Positions 1 to 8,708 are shown, counted from the stretch's first letter. The stretch is DNA of 64,000 nt from Halohasta litchfieldiae (GCF_002788215.1 NZ_CP024845.1:1984001-2048000), one strand, 5' to 3'. Notes: a model not told the origin generated them from the sequence alone. Numbers and translations: made by a program.

Positions 1-2
1 CA

Positions 3-1286
3 AACAGTCTGGCGACGGCGATCACCCGCCACCAGTACGAACAGCGGTTGGTCGCCCAGCGCGAGCGCGTCGACGCGCTGAACAATCTCAACGCAGTCAT
101 CAGGGAGATCACTACCGCGGTAATCGAACAGTCGACGCGTGAAGAGATCGAAGCCACCGTCTGTGAGCGACTCGCCGCAACCGACTCCTACTCGCTGGCC
201 TGGGTTGGCGAGGTCGACACCGCCTCGAATACAGTCGATGTGCGAACCGAAGCCGGGGCGATGGGATACACCGACGGAATCACGATTTCGGTCGATGGCG
301 ACGATCCGTTGGCCACCGGCCCAACCGGGACCGCACTCCGGACGGGCGAGATTCAGGTCGTGAACGATATTCCAACCGACTCCGGCCACGACCCGTGGCG
401 AAAGCAGGTCGAAGCCTACGGCCTTCGGTCGTCGGCCACCATTCCAATCGTTCACGAGAAAACAGTCTACGGCGTGTTGAACATCTATGCGGACCGTCCC
501 AACGCCTTCGCACAGCAGGAGCGAGCCGTTATCGATCAGTTGGGAGAGATCATCGGTCACGCTATTGCCGCAACCGAGCGCAAGCAGGCGTTGCTGAGTA
601 CCGAACTGGTCGAACTCGAATACCGGATTCGAGATATTGGGACCGTCTTCGATGCGCCGGTCGACATCAACGGCACGACAACACTCGATCACGTGGTTCC
701 GATCTCCAACACCGAGTTCCTCGTCTACGGCACTGTAACGGACGCCGCCATCGAGACCGTCACTGGTCTAGTCGACGTCCTGCCCCACTGGACGGCGGTG
801 GAGTTCTATTCGGAGACCGATCCCGTTCGCTTCGAACTCCGGATGAGTGATCCACCGGTTCTCTCCGAGATCGCCTCTCACGGCGGCTACATCGACAGTG
901 GGGTTATCGAAGACGGCGACTACTGTATGACGATCCATCTCGCACCGACCGCAGATATGAGTCGGGTCGCTGACCTCGTGAGAGACACCTATCCGCAGGT
1001 CGAGATGCTTCGCCGTCAACAGATCTCCAAGCCAAATGAAGGTTCCAGTCGTATTCAGCGTCGACTCACTGAGACGCTCACCGACCGCCAGTCGACCGTC
1101 CTTGAGATGGCCTACCACGCGGGCTACTTTGGATGGCCGCGTGATAGTTGCGCAGAAGACATTGCTGCGACGTTGGGGGTCGCACCGGCGACGTTCCACC
1201 AGCATATGCGCAAGGCCCAAAAACAGGTCTTCGACGAACTGCTGTCGACCACAACTCAACAACGACTGACTGCCGGAGACTCCTAA
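3..1286 (+). CDS. GAF / bacterio-opsin-activator type HTH-10 transcriptional regulator (5' partial)
   Basis: The open frame runs in from the left edge, so the N-terminus, probably with PAS domains, is missing; the TTG at 48 is not a convincing start. About 180 visible residues form a GAF-like sensor domain. A Bat-type linker domain follows, and the C-terminus (about nt 1075-1250) is an HTH_10 region beginning LTDRQ and containing the AYHAGYF turn typical of Bat-like regulators. Family knowledge: these are haloarchaeal sensor-regulators that read light, redox or small ligands and bind promoters directly. The specific signal and targets cannot be read here. Confidence 0.88.
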   Translation, partial: NSLATAITRHQYEQRLVAQRERVDALNNLNAVIREITTAVIEQSTREEIEATVCERLAATDSYSLAWVGEVDTASNTVDVRTEAGAMGYTDGITISVDGDDPLATGPTGTALRTGEIQVVNDIPTDSGHDPWRKQVEAYGLRSSATIPIVHEKTVYGVLNIYADRPNAFAQQERAVIDQLGEIIGHAIAATERKQALLSTELVELEYRIRDIGTVFDAPVDINGTTTLDHVVPISNTEFLVYGTVTDAAIETVTGLVDVLPHWTAVEFYSETDPVRFELRMSDPPVLSEIASHGGYIDSGVIEDGDYCMTIHLAPTADMSRVADLVRDTYPQVEMLRRQQISKPNEGSSRIQRRLTETLTDRQSTVLEMAYHAGYFGWPRDSCAEDIAATLGVAPATFHQHMRKAQKQVFDELLSTTTQQRLTAGDS

Positions 1287-1324
1287 CCGACAGCGTCCAG
1301 CGCCTCAGTTGACCGCCGAGAGTT

Positions 1325-2005
1325 TCAGGGCACGACGCCGACCGTCAGCAGCGTCCCCCACGTCCGATACCGGTCGACCATCGCCTCTCTGGTCTCCCAG
1401 TTGTCAGTCGGAAACGCCTCGGCGGGCGGAATCTCGATGTCCTGATCAGCGATTGTGTCCTGCTCGGCGACGTGGAACCCAGCGTCTCGAAACGCCTCGC
1501 GATACTGCTGGCGGTTCCAGCGAGTCATCTCAATCGAGATGTTGTCCTGCCACTTGTGGCTCGCCTCGTTTTCCTCGTAGTAGTTCACCGCACAGTAGAA
1601 GGTGCCACCGGGCCGGATGATTCGCCGCAGTTCCGCAAGGGTGTGGGCGGGGTCGGGCGCATAATAAAACGCTTCCATCGAGAACACGTGGTCGACGCTG
1701 TTGTCGGCGAATGGGAGCGCGTCGAAGTCACCGACGAGATAGTCGATTGCCTCGTCGTCAGTGTAGCCAGCCGCATTCCGAACCATCTCTGGCGCACCGT
1801 CGAGCCCACAGCCGTGGCCGATGTCGGCGGTCTCCCGCAAGGCCCGCAGTGCGTAGCCGCTGCCAGTACCCAGATCGAGGACGGTATCGCCTTTTTCGAC
1901 CGGCATTCGAGCCAGTGCGTGTTTGGCGGTATGCCAGTGGCGGTCTTCCATCCCCTTGTCCCGGCCGCTTTCGGCCCAACTGTCGAACTCCTCGCGAACG
2001 CTCAT
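1325..2005 (-). CDS. Class I SAM-dependent methyltransferase
   Basis: 226 residues. Motif I is LDLGTGSG (residues 43-50). The acidic SAM ribose-binding strand ends in GLDGAPEM (67-74), GDFDALPF lies at 92-99, and the post-II motif RPGGTFYC at 131-138. This is the Methyltransf_11 type of Rossmann fold. The enzyme should transfer a methyl group from SAM to a small molecule, but nothing identifies the acceptor. It is convergent with the upstream regulator, 38 bases from its stop, and divergent from the membrane protein at 2099. The start is the first Met followed by SVREEF. Confidence 0.85.
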   Translation of the reverse strand: MSVREEFDSWAESGRDKGMEDRHWHTAKHALARMPVEKGDTVLDLGTGSGYALRALRETADIGHGCGLDGAPEMVRNAAGYTDDEAIDYLVGDFDALPFADNSVDHVFSMEAFYYAPDPAHTLAELRRIIRPGGTFYCAVNYYEENEASHKWQDNISIEMTRWNRQQYREAFRDAGFHVAEQDTIADQDIEIPPAEAFPTDNWETREAMVDRYRTWGTLLTVGVVP

Positions 2006-2066
2006 GGACGTGACTGGTCGACGCCCAACTAAATCGGTTGCTCTCTCAGTTGCTCCGTCTCAAGCA

Positions 2067-2073
2067 TTTATTA
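2067..2073 (+). promoter_or_regulatory. TATA-like box for the DUF2391-type gene
   Basis: TTTATTA lies 26-32 bases before the ATG at 2099. That is the spacing expected for a leaderless haloarchaeal transcript and supports the internal ATG over the GTG at 2081. Confidence 0.5.
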
Positions 2074-2098
2074 GGGGCTGGTGACTGTCGGGCAGTAT

Positions 2099-2560
2099 AT
2101 GTCATCACGACCGCGGCTCCGACCGGGAGTTAAAATACGGCGGCCGAAATTCAGACTGGCTGACTCCGCCCAGCAGATCGTCGGCGGCTTTCTGCTGGCC
2201 GGGCCGTTTGTCGTGACCGAGGAGGTCTGGGTGCTGGCGGGCAGTATGAGTAATCTGCAGGCTGTTTTGACGGTCTGTATCGTCGGCCTGATCGGTTACG
2301 CCGCGCTGTATCAGGCCGACACGAAGCGTGATCCGGATAGCGAACTGCAGGTCGCCGGGATTCCGATTCGATTTATATCCTTGATGCTCGTCTCCTTCGG
2401 CTCGGTCACCATCCTCGCGCTCGTGTTCGATGCTCCTGCCACGTTCCTCGGGGACAATGGGCTTTCACAGCTTGTACTCGCCCAAACGACATTTAAAGCC
2501 ATCAGCGTCGGCTCGGTGTTCAGCGTCGTCGGTGCGGCAACCGCCGACAGCATCCTCTGA
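2099..2560 (+). CDS. DUF2391-like integral membrane protein
   Basis: 153 residues. A basic N-terminus rich in Arg/Pro is followed by about four hydrophobic segments (around 27-47, 56-74, 90-112 and 130-150). The pattern SAQQIVGGFLLAGPFVVTEEVW resembles the DUF2391 (TIGR02587) family as I recall it. No catalytic residue is evident and the function is unknown. The ATG at 2099 is preferred over the upstream GTG because a TATA-like box sits at the leaderless distance. The gene is convergent with the glutaredoxin-like gene, 7 bases away. Confidence 0.7.
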   Translation: MSSRPRLRPGVKIRRPKFRLADSAQQIVGGFLLAGPFVVTEEVWVLAGSMSNLQAVLTVCIVGLIGYAALYQADTKRDPDSELQVAGIPIRFISLMLVSFGSVTILALVFDAPATFLGDNGLSQLVLAQTTFKAISVGSVFSVVGAATADSIL

Positions 2561-2567
2561 TCCGGCG

Positions 2568-2879
2568 TTAGAACAGCCGCGACAGCAGTCGACTCACGAA
2601 TCCGCCGGGCGGCTGTTGGCCATCGCCGTACTCCTCGTAGAGATACGCGACGATATCGTCACTTTCCGGCATCCCTTCGATTCCATTAGTACGGTCGACG
2701 AGAACCGGCACCCCGTACTGGCCACTTACCTCGTAGACCTCGGCTCGCTGGTCCCGTGAGTGGGGCACCGAGTGGGTTTCGTACTCCAGATTCAGATCAT
2801 CAAGTGCTCGTCGGACCTTCTTGCAGTAGGGACAGCCCTGTAGATTGTACAGTTTGAGCTGTGGTGCTGACGTTGCCAT
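2568..2879 (-). CDS. Glutaredoxin-like protein (GST N-terminal type thioredoxin fold)
   Basis: 103 residues. The redox motif CPYC is at 16-19, a GVPVLVD cis-proline strand follows around 55-61, and then GMPESDDIVAYL, typical of glutaredoxin and GST N-terminal folds. A C-terminal tail with Arg/Leu/Phe follows. The most likely role is dithiol-disulfide exchange; haloarchaea use gamma-glutamylcysteine where other organisms use glutathione. A shorter paralog with CPFC lies at 33583-33828. The ATG at 2879 was chosen because residues upstream of it do not fit the fold. Confidence 0.83.
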   Translation of the reverse strand: MATSAPQLKLYNLQGCPYCKKVRRALDDLNLEYETHSVPHSRDQRAEVYEVSGQYGVPVLVDRTNGIEGMPESDDIVAYLYEEYGDGQQPPGGFVSRLLSRLF

Positions 2880-2966
2880 ACAGGCAGTATGGTGGCGAAC
2901 AGCCAAATGATTGGGTGGATATGTGCGGTCGACGCACACGCCATCGGTAGCCACCGCCTACGACCA

Positions 2967-3551
2967 TTAGACAACGACTACGACCACTGCGAAGAGGATG
3001 AGAACACCGGTAATATCACAGAGATTGGTGACGACCGGGATCGTCGTATCGTCGGGGTTGTAGCCGAGTCGGTAGGAGGCAGTCACCGAGGCGACGGACA
3101 ACACGACGACCAGCAGTGCCAACAGCATCCCGCTGACCATCGAAATCGTGAACACTTCGAGCAGCGTGAGCGTGCCACCGAGGACGGTCCCGATCCCCCA
3201 TGCAGCGAACCCAACGAGGCTGAACACGGTCGCCGCAAGCGCAAACACTGCACCGGTGTTGGCCCTAATTGCTGGGTTCGACGGCGAGAGTTCGAACGTC
3301 CCGAGATGGAGTTGGGTCGACAGCCGCGAACACATAATCGAGGCGAGATTTCCCGCCGTTCCGATCTGGACTGGCACGAGAACCAACAGTGAGGGCTGTG
3401 TGAGCAGCGTCCCTTCGAAGAACTCCAACACGGAGCCGGAGGCCATCTGGAGCAGCGACAGCGCGGCCAATAGCGGCACCATCGTCATCACCATCCGGCG
3501 AATCGACCACTCGGAGTCCCCTCCGTCGCCGGTGAGATCGCCCGAACTCAT
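2967..3551 (-). CDS. MgtE/SLC41-type divalent cation transporter half (second gene)
   Basis: 194 residues, nearly all hydrophobic, with about five membrane helices. The family signature appears as PVQIGTAGNLASI and later YNPDDTTIPVVTNLCD, which match the Mg2+-pore region of the MgtE membrane domain. The cytoplasmic N and CBS domains of bacterial MgtE are absent. The start overlaps the stop of the gene at 3548-4135 by 4 bases, so the two are co-translated and probably form one transporter from two half-subunits. Confidence 0.85.
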   Translation of the reverse strand: MSSGDLTGDGGDSEWSIRRMVMTMVPLLAALSLLQMASGSVLEFFEGTLLTQPSLLVLVPVQIGTAGNLASIMCSRLSTQLHLGTFELSPSNPAIRANTGAVFALAATVFSLVGFAAWGIGTVLGGTLTLLEVFTISMVSGMLLALLVVVLSVASVTASYRLGYNPDDTTIPVVTNLCDITGVLILFAVVVVVV

Positions 3552-4135
3552 ACCACCAACCCCACGACGTAGACGCCGACCAGCAAGAATAGCACGCCAA
3601 ACACGTCACCGAGAGTCGTCACAACCGGGCCAATGATGTTGTCGGGGTCGAGCCCGCGACGATAGCCGAGGATGATCACCGAAACGAGCACTGAAAGCAT
3701 GAGGATGGCACTCAGAAACCCTGCAACGAGCATGATGCCGACAAGCTGACCGAGGCTGCCCGACTGGCCGGTAAGCGTCAGTACGAGGAACGTGACGATG
3801 GCGATAAACACCGAGACGGACATTCCATTTATAAAGGAGGCGATGATCGCATTCGAGAGCCGTTCGTCGAGTTCGAACCGGGGTTCGATAATCCCCTGAT
3901 GGAGGCCGCTGGAGATTCGGGCACCAAGGGAGCCGTAGACGCCGCCGCGGGTCGCCAGAAACGCCGGGAGAAGCAACAGAAGTCCGGGAACGCTTTCGAT
4001 CCCGTTTCGCATGGTTTCGCTGCCGAGGATCGTCCCCGCAAACAGCCCCGCAACGAGGCTGACGACGATGACGGGCAAGGCGTCCCGGTAGACGTCCTTG
4101 GCCGTATCTTGGTACATCTGTCTCCACGTGGGCAT
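3548..4135 (-). CDS. MgtE/SLC41-type divalent cation transporter half (first gene)
   Basis: 195 residues. A short amphipathic N-terminus (MPTWRQMYQDTAKDVYRDA) precedes about five membrane helices. The pore-like segment reads FLATRGGVYGSLGARISSG, and near the C-terminus LDPDNIIGPVVTTLGD mirrors the same element in the partner gene. Like the partner, it lacks the soluble regulatory domains of bacterial MgtE. The tandem arrangement with a 4-base overlap is typical of archaeal split MgtE transporters. Mg2+ is the likeliest substrate, with Co2+ possible. Confidence 0.85.
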   Translation of the reverse strand: MPTWRQMYQDTAKDVYRDALPVIVVSLVAGLFAGTILGSETMRNGIESVPGLLLLLPAFLATRGGVYGSLGARISSGLHQGIIEPRFELDERLSNAIIASFINGMSVSVFIAIVTFLVLTLTGQSGSLGQLVGIMLVAGFLSAILMLSVLVSVIILGYRRGLDPDNIIGPVVTTLGDVFGVLFLLVGVYVVGLVV

Positions 4136-4308
4136 GGAACGGATAAAAAAGTGGCTTGCGCGCCCCGGCCACCACTCTCGACTCCGTGACGCTGTCGACC
4201 AAACTGATCTGTTATCGATCTGTTGGTATGTACTAACGTGATAATTAACAGATACGATAGGCTATCAAAAGGCCGTATCATTAAGGTCACCGAGTTGCTG
4301 ACTCCTCT

Positions 4309-4887
4309 ATGGACTATACGTTAGCTATTGAGAACGCACCCGAAACCATCCCTGCCGGGACAGGGCTCCTGCTGCTCCATCCCAGTATCGGCGAAACCGA
4401 CCGAATCGACACCGACTTTCTGAAGACTGATACCGAACATTTCCTCGTCATCTCGACACGAACCACTGCCCGCGAAGTCGAACAGAAACTCGAACATTAC
4501 GACGTCGACGAGTCCGACGCAGTCATCCTCGACACGCTGTCGGTCGAACGCGGCTACTCTCGCCGCGGCACCGAGGACGTCCACTACGTCTCCTCGCCCG
4601 ACGATCTCGACGGCATCGTCACACAGACCGAAAACTTCCTCGCAAACCACGATGGCAAAGTTCGAATCAGCGTCGACTCGCTCACGGAAATGATCTACTA
4701 CGCCGACGAAGAGGGCGTCTACGAGGCAACCAAACAGATCCTCCAACTCCTCGACGACCACGACGCGGTCGGTATCTTCCATCTGTCGAAGGAAGTCCAC
4801 GACCAGGACACTCTCGACCGGTTCCACGAGCTGTTCGATGGCGTGCTGGACCTCGGCGATGACGGCAGCGTAACCGTCGATTTCTAA
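4309..4887 (+). CDS. Degenerate RecA/KaiC-like protein (haloarchaeal HTR-like family)
   Basis: 192 residues. The fold looks like a small RecA/KaiC-type domain: strand segments such as HFLVISTRTTAREVEQKL and KVRISVDSLTEMIYY alternate with helices. There is no Walker A P-loop, so it probably does not hydrolyse ATP. Haloarchaea carry many such short HTR-like or DUF7504-like proteins; this name is from memory. A TATA-like CATTAAG lies about 28 bases upstream. Function unknown, perhaps a signalling partner. Confidence 0.65.
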   Translation: MDYTLAIENAPETIPAGTGLLLLHPSIGETDRIDTDFLKTDTEHFLVISTRTTAREVEQKLEHYDVDESDAVILDTLSVERGYSRRGTEDVHYVSSPDDLDGIVTQTENFLANHDGKVRISVDSLTEMIYYADEEGVYEATKQILQLLDDHDAVGIFHLSKEVHDQDTLDRFHELFDGVLDLGDDGSVTVDF

Positions 4888-4922
4888 CGCAGTCCTCCCG
4901 CCTCTTTTAAATTAGTTAGCGA

Positions 4923-5720
4923 CTACTCGGTCGACTCACTGAGCGACGACACCGTTTTCTCGGCCCACTGGACGGCGTAGGCTGCTTCGTGCTCCCGGAA
5001 GGCGTCGGTATCGAGCGCGCTAAACGGTGTTGGAAGCTCTAGGCCGTGTTTAATCGCCGAACAGGCGTACTCGGTCGCTTCAGGGAACGTCATCTCGCCG
5101 TGGGCGACCGAGCGAGACAGGTCATTCAGTCGACCTTCGAGTCGGTCGCCTGCGTCGACCCACGTCTCGTATAGCGGTTCGAACTCCGGTTGGTCGTCCC
5201 ACGAGGTGAACTCCTCGCGGGTCTGGAGGCCAACCCATCCCTCGAACAGCGCGGCGGCCATCTGATAGACATCAGCAGGACCCAGCCCAGTTACCTCGGC
5301 CAGTTCAGCGTACTGTGGGCCGAAAAACGGCAGGAACTGTTCGGGGATCCCACAGCCGATCTGGACCAGTGCCTCTGCGATCAGAAAGTCGAGAAACCCG
5401 TTCGGCGTTCCTTCGGCGCGCTGTTTGAGCAGCACCGTCGGCGGCTCGGTCTGTCGCGTCCAGACGACGGTGCCGTCATCCGGCATCCCGATGGTAAACG
5501 CCGGGCCAGCGTACTGTTCAAGCACGGTCGGCGTGTGCTCTGGGAGCCAGTCGACGGGGTAGCTGGCGGGGTCCAAGCTGTCAGCCAGCAAGCCGAGGTC
5601 TTCAGCGACCGCTGGTGGAAGCGTCTCGAAATCTTGGTCGACATCGAGGACTGTTGTGTCGGGTGCGTACTGGTCTCGGACAGCCGCCACCGCCGGAGAC
5701 AGCGACCGTTCGCTAAACAT
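4923..5720 (-). CDS. Conserved haloarchaeal protein of unknown function
   Basis: 265 acidic residues, mostly predicted helical, without a signal peptide or membrane segment. Notable stretches are PVDWLPEHTPTVLEQYAGPAF and FLIAEALVQIGCGIPEQFLPFF. I recognise no catalytic motif; I recall similar haloarchaeal proteins annotated only as domains of unknown function. Its ATG overlaps the stop of a 29-codon gene immediately upstream (5720-5809), so the two are translationally coupled. Confidence 0.7.
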   Translation of the reverse strand: MFSERSLSPAVAAVRDQYAPDTTVLDVDQDFETLPPAVAEDLGLLADSLDPASYPVDWLPEHTPTVLEQYAGPAFTIGMPDDGTVVWTRQTEPPTVLLKQRAEGTPNGFLDFLIAEALVQIGCGIPEQFLPFFGPQYAELAEVTGLGPADVYQMAAALFEGWVGLQTREEFTSWDDQPEFEPLYETWVDAGDRLEGRLNDLSRSVAHGEMTFPEATEYACSAIKHGLELPTPFSALDTDAFREHEAAYAVQWAEKTVSSLSESTE

Positions 5721-5809
5721 CAGGCGAGGACAAAGGAGAGAATGATCCCCACCGAGAGGAGTGCCGAGACACCGACTGTACCCGCGACGATCTTGGTAGC
5801 GTTGCTCAT
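5720..5809 (-). CDS. 29-residue single-span membrane protein
   Basis: The reading is M-SNATKIVAGTVGVSALLSV followed by a short hydrophobic tail ending FVLA. One transmembrane helix covers almost the whole protein, with Lys near the cytoplasmic side. The stop TGA shares bases with the ATG of the next gene in a TGATG overlap, strong evidence that this is a real cistron translated ahead of the 265-residue protein. Function unknown; it could anchor or regulate its partner at the membrane. Confidence 0.6.
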   Translation of the reverse strand: MSNATKIVAGTVGVSALLSVGIILSFVLA

Positions 5810-5911
5810 ACGTTACGGTTCGGTGGCTCGTAAATAAAGCCTTCAGTATCGGACGGCCTCACAGCGACGGCGCCCCGTGACTTTATGCGGGCCGCTACGG
5901 TACGTTTCAGT

Positions 5912-6337
5912 ATGCACGTTCGGGATGCGGTCGAAGACGACGCCGAGGCGATTGCGGCGTTGGCTGACGCACCGGCCGATGTCGTCCGGAATCTCGTTCA
6001 CGACCGGAGCGTTCGGGTCGCCGAACAACAACAGGGGAACCGCGATCCCAACGTCGACACCGAAGCCGACGACACCGACCTGCTGGGGTTTGTCAGTTTC
6101 GACGCCCACGACCGCACGGTTCATATCACGCAGTTCGGTGGCACCGAAGCCGCCTGCGAACGACTGCTGGCCGAGCCGGTGCGGTTCGCCGCCCGCGAGA
6201 ACATGGGTGTCGAAGTACTGGTCGAAACTGAGGCGACTGAAAAGAAAGCGGCTGTCGAGGCCGCTGGCTTCAAAACTGCCGGTACGGGACCGATGTTCCG
6301 AGGCTCGCGGACGATTCGCTACCGACAGGAGCCATAA
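5912..6337 (+). CDS. GNAT-family N-acetyltransferase-like protein
   Basis: 141 residues. It opens with MHVRDAVEDDAEAIAALAD, the typical first strand and helix of a GNAT fold. The central strands carry LLGFVSFDAHDRTVHITQF, and a late helix contains EKKAAVEAAGFKTAG, matching the end of the fold. The acetyl-CoA-binding R/QxxGxG/A loop is not clear, so activity is uncertain. The ATG at 5912 is supported by a CTTTATG box about 30 bases upstream. Acceptor unknown. Confidence 0.7.
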   Translation: MHVRDAVEDDAEAIAALADAPADVVRNLVHDRSVRVAEQQQGNRDPNVDTEADDTDLLGFVSFDAHDRTVHITQFGGTEAACERLLAEPVRFAARENMGVEVLVETEATEKKAAVEAAGFKTAGTGPMFRGSRTIRYRQEP

Positions 6338-6406
6338 CGCACGCACAACTGGACTTGTGGTATCACGTCGACGTCAGCTACCGAGTCGGAAAAAAGAGGA
6401 GTATCG

Positions 6407-6868
6407 CTATTCGACGTCGATCTGGTAACCGCCGCTTTCCTCGGGTTCGAGTTTCGGCAGTGTGACCGTTAGCACGCCGTTGTTGTAGCTGGCCGATGCC
6501 TCTTGGGCCTTGATTTCCTCGGGAAGCGGAATCTGTCGACGCACCGACTCACGCCGTCGCTCTTGGCGGTGGTACTGGGCAGTTTCTTCGGCCTCGCTTT
6601 CCTCGTACTCCGCGCTGATCGTCAGCATCTCTCTGTCGACTGTGAGGTCGATGTCGTCCTGTGAATACCCCGGGAGGTCGACAGTGACGACCAGTTGGTC
6701 GCCCTGATCGGCCACATCCGCGCTTACATCGGTCGCCAGCATGCTTTCGGTCTCGAAACTCCCACTGAATTCGCCGAACTGCTGGTTCATTCGTTGGATC
6801 AGTTCGTCGAGTTCTCGGAACGGGTTTGATCGTCCATCCATGGCTCCAAGTTCGTCTTTCAGCGACAT
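6407..6868 (-). CDS. hsp20: Small heat shock protein, Hsp20/alpha-crystallin family
   Basis: 153 residues. A helical N-terminus (FRELDELIQRMNQQFGEF) precedes an alpha-crystallin domain from about residue 45. Diagnostic elements are VTVDLPGYSQDDIDL, the PLPEEI segment, and the ASYNNGVLTVTLPK strand with the conserved G-V-L. These proteins act as ATP-independent holdases under heat or salt stress. The ATG at 6868 gives the normal family length; the longer frame upstream would run toward pheA. Confidence 0.92.
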   Translation of the reverse strand: MSLKDELGAMDGRSNPFRELDELIQRMNQQFGEFSGSFETESMLATDVSADVADQGDQLVVTVDLPGYSQDDIDLTVDREMLTISAEYEESEAEETAQYHRQERRRESVRRQIPLPEEIKAQEASASYNNGVLTVTLPKLEPEESGGYQIDVE

Positions 6869-6915
6869 GAATATTGTCGACGTGAGACCGACAGGAACCA
6901 CGTTCAGCAGAACAG

Positions 6916-7728
6916 TCAGTACAGCACGTGTTTCGTGTCGTAGGAGCCGAGGTTTCGGACCCACCCCTCGTCGACGATCCCCTCGATTTCGTCGAGTGCT
7001 TCCTGAACCCGGCTCTCGTAGACGCCGGCCTCGATGTCGAAGTGGAACAGATAGTCACCGAGCCGGTTGCCGCTGGGGCGGGATTCGACCCGCGAGAGGT
7101 TGATATTGCGGTCGGCGAACGTTTCCAACAGTTCGAGCAACAACCCGGGATAGTTGACGTTCGGATAGACGATCAGCGAGGTCTTCCCGCCGGCATCGGA
7201 TTGTTCCGAGGCAGGGGCTAGGAGAAAGAACCGTGTCGCGTTGGAGTCTTGATCCTGAATGTCTTCGGCCAGCACCTGCAGTTCACTACCGTTGGTCGCG
7301 TTCGAGGGGTGTCCAATGGCCGCAATAGATGAATCCTCGCGGGCCCGCTGAACCCCACGGGCGGTGCTGGCGACGGCTTCCTGTTTGGCTTCGGGGTAGT
7401 TCGTTTCCAAGTAGGTTCGACACTGGGCGAGGGCCTGTGAGTGGCTGGCCACGGTCTCAAACTCCTCGCTCTGGGCGAGTAGGGCGTGCCTAATCGGCGT
7501 AATAATCTCGCTAACGACCGCGACGTCACGGTCTGCGAGCGCGTCGAGCGTCTCGGTGACGCTGCCCTCGATGCTGTTTTCGATGGGGACGACACCGCGT
7601 TCGAAACTGCCATCGGCGACGGCTTCGATGATGGCAGTCACCGACTCGCGGAACGAGACATCGTCAGCGACGGCGCTGGCGGCACGGTGTGAGTAGGTCC
7701 CGGCAGGACCGAGCGTAACGGCATCCAT
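6916..7728 (-). CDS. pheA: Prephenate dehydratase (phenylalanine biosynthesis)
   Basis: 270 residues. The N-terminal dehydratase domain opens VTLGPAGTYSHRAA, continues with VVPIENSIEGSVTETLD, and ends with the catalytic TRFF motif at 165-168. A C-terminal ACT domain follows, with ESRP at 215-218 in the phenylalanine-binding site. The enzyme converts prephenate to phenylpyruvate and should be feedback-inhibited by phenylalanine. It is a stand-alone dehydratase, without the fused chorismate mutase of enteric PheA. hsp20 lies 47 bases downstream on the same strand. Confidence 0.96.
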   Translation of the reverse strand: MDAVTLGPAGTYSHRAASAVADDVSFRESVTAIIEAVADGSFERGVVPIENSIEGSVTETLDALADRDVAVVSEIITPIRHALLAQSEEFETVASHSQALAQCRTYLETNYPEAKQEAVASTARGVQRAREDSSIAAIGHPSNATNGSELQVLAEDIQDQDSNATRFFLLAPASEQSDAGGKTSLIVYPNVNYPGLLLELLETFADRNINLSRVESRPSGNRLGDYLFHFDIEAGVYESRVQEALDEIEGIVDEGWVRNLGSYDTKHVLY

Positions 7729-7788
7729 TGGCCGCTTTTGGTCAACTGGTTTGAAAAGGGCGTCGGCAGCGACAGACCGCTGTACAGT

Positions 7789-8100
7789 TCAAAAGCGGGA
7801 TTCGAGTTCCTCGCGCAGATCGTCGACATCCAACCCTTTCATTGCAAACAACACGAGCAGATGATAGACGAAATCGGCCGACTCGTACTGTAGTTCCTCC
7901 AGATCGTCGTCCTTCGCGGCCAGAATGAGTTCGGTCGACTCCTCGCCGAGCTTTTCGAGCACTTCGTTTTCGCCCTTCTCGTGGGTGAACAGCGAGGCTG
8001 TATAGGAGTCCTCGGGCAGCTCTTCTTGGCGCTGTTTGATCGTCGCAAACAGTTCGTCGAGGACGTCTGCTGTCTCGTCGGCTGGTTCGGTATCACTCAT
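7789..8100 (-). CDS. hisE: Phosphoribosyl-ATP pyrophosphohydrolase (histidine biosynthesis)
   Basis: 103 residues. The MazG-like all-helical core is clear: LFTHEKGENEVLEKLGEESTELILAAK followed by ESADFVYHLLVLF, which supply the Glu/Asp metal ligands. It hydrolyses phosphoribosyl-ATP in step two of histidine synthesis; step three, hisI, is a separate gene at 62187, so the two activities are not fused as they are in bacterial HisIE. The start overlaps the stop of pdxT by 4 bases, so translation is coupled to an unrelated pathway. Confidence 0.95.
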   Translation of the reverse strand: MSDTEPADETADVLDELFATIKQRQEELPEDSYTASLFTHEKGENEVLEKLGEESTELILAAKDDDLEELQYESADFVYHLLVLFAMKGLDVDDLREELESRF

Positions 8101-8708
8101 TGGTCTGCCTCCGCGGGGGTGACTGCCTGCTTGTCTCTGAAAAACGCGAGCTGGTGGAGTCGCGTGTCGGCGGTGAGTTCTGGATGGAACGAGGTGGCGA
8201 CAATCGGTCCCTGCCGGACAGCAACCGGGTTGTCCTCCCAGTCGGCGATCACGTCGACGTCCTCGTCGACCGCGTCGATCAGGGGTGCGCGGATGAAGAC
8301 CGCCGGAAACGGCTCGTCGAGGCCAGTAATATCGAGCGGGGCCTCGAAGCTGTCTTTCTGTCGACCGAAGGCGTTGCGGTCGACGGTAACATCGAGCAGG
8401 TCGAGCGTTTGGACGCGGTCGTCCTTGGCATCGCTCGCGGCGACGATCAGCCCCGCACAGGTGGCGAGGATCGGTTTGCTTGCCGCAACGTGGGCCTGAA
8501 TCTCGGTGTCGATGCCTTCGTCTGCGAGGAGTCGGGAGATGGTCGTCGACTCGCCACCCGGCATGAGGAGCACGTCACAGTCGCCGACGACGCCACTGGT
8601 TCGGATCGCTTCGACCTCGCAGTCGACGTCGTGGGCGGCAGCGGCCCGTCGGATCGCCGCGGCGTGTTCGCTCACGTCGCCCTGAACTGCGATAACGCCA
8701 GCTTTCAT
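8097..8708 (-). CDS. pdxT: Pyridoxal 5'-phosphate synthase glutaminase subunit
   Basis: 203 residues, a class I glutaminase fold. GGEST at 51-55 is the PdxT loop, Cys84 in LATCAGL is the nucleophile, and His175/Glu177 in SFHPE complete the triad. The subunit makes ammonia from glutamine and delivers it to PdxS, which is not in this window. The spacing of the ATCAGL motif and the absence of the His-pathway HisH motifs favour PdxT over other glutaminases. Confidence 0.95.
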   Translation of the reverse strand: MKAGVIAVQGDVSEHAAAIRRAAAAHDVDCEVEAIRTSGVVGDCDVLLMPGGESTTISRLLADEGIDTEIQAHVAASKPILATCAGLIVAASDAKDDRVQTLDLLDVTVDRNAFGRQKDSFEAPLDITGLDEPFPAVFIRAPLIDAVDEDVDVIADWEDNPVAVRQGPIVATSFHPELTADTRLHQLAFFRDKQAVTPAEADQ

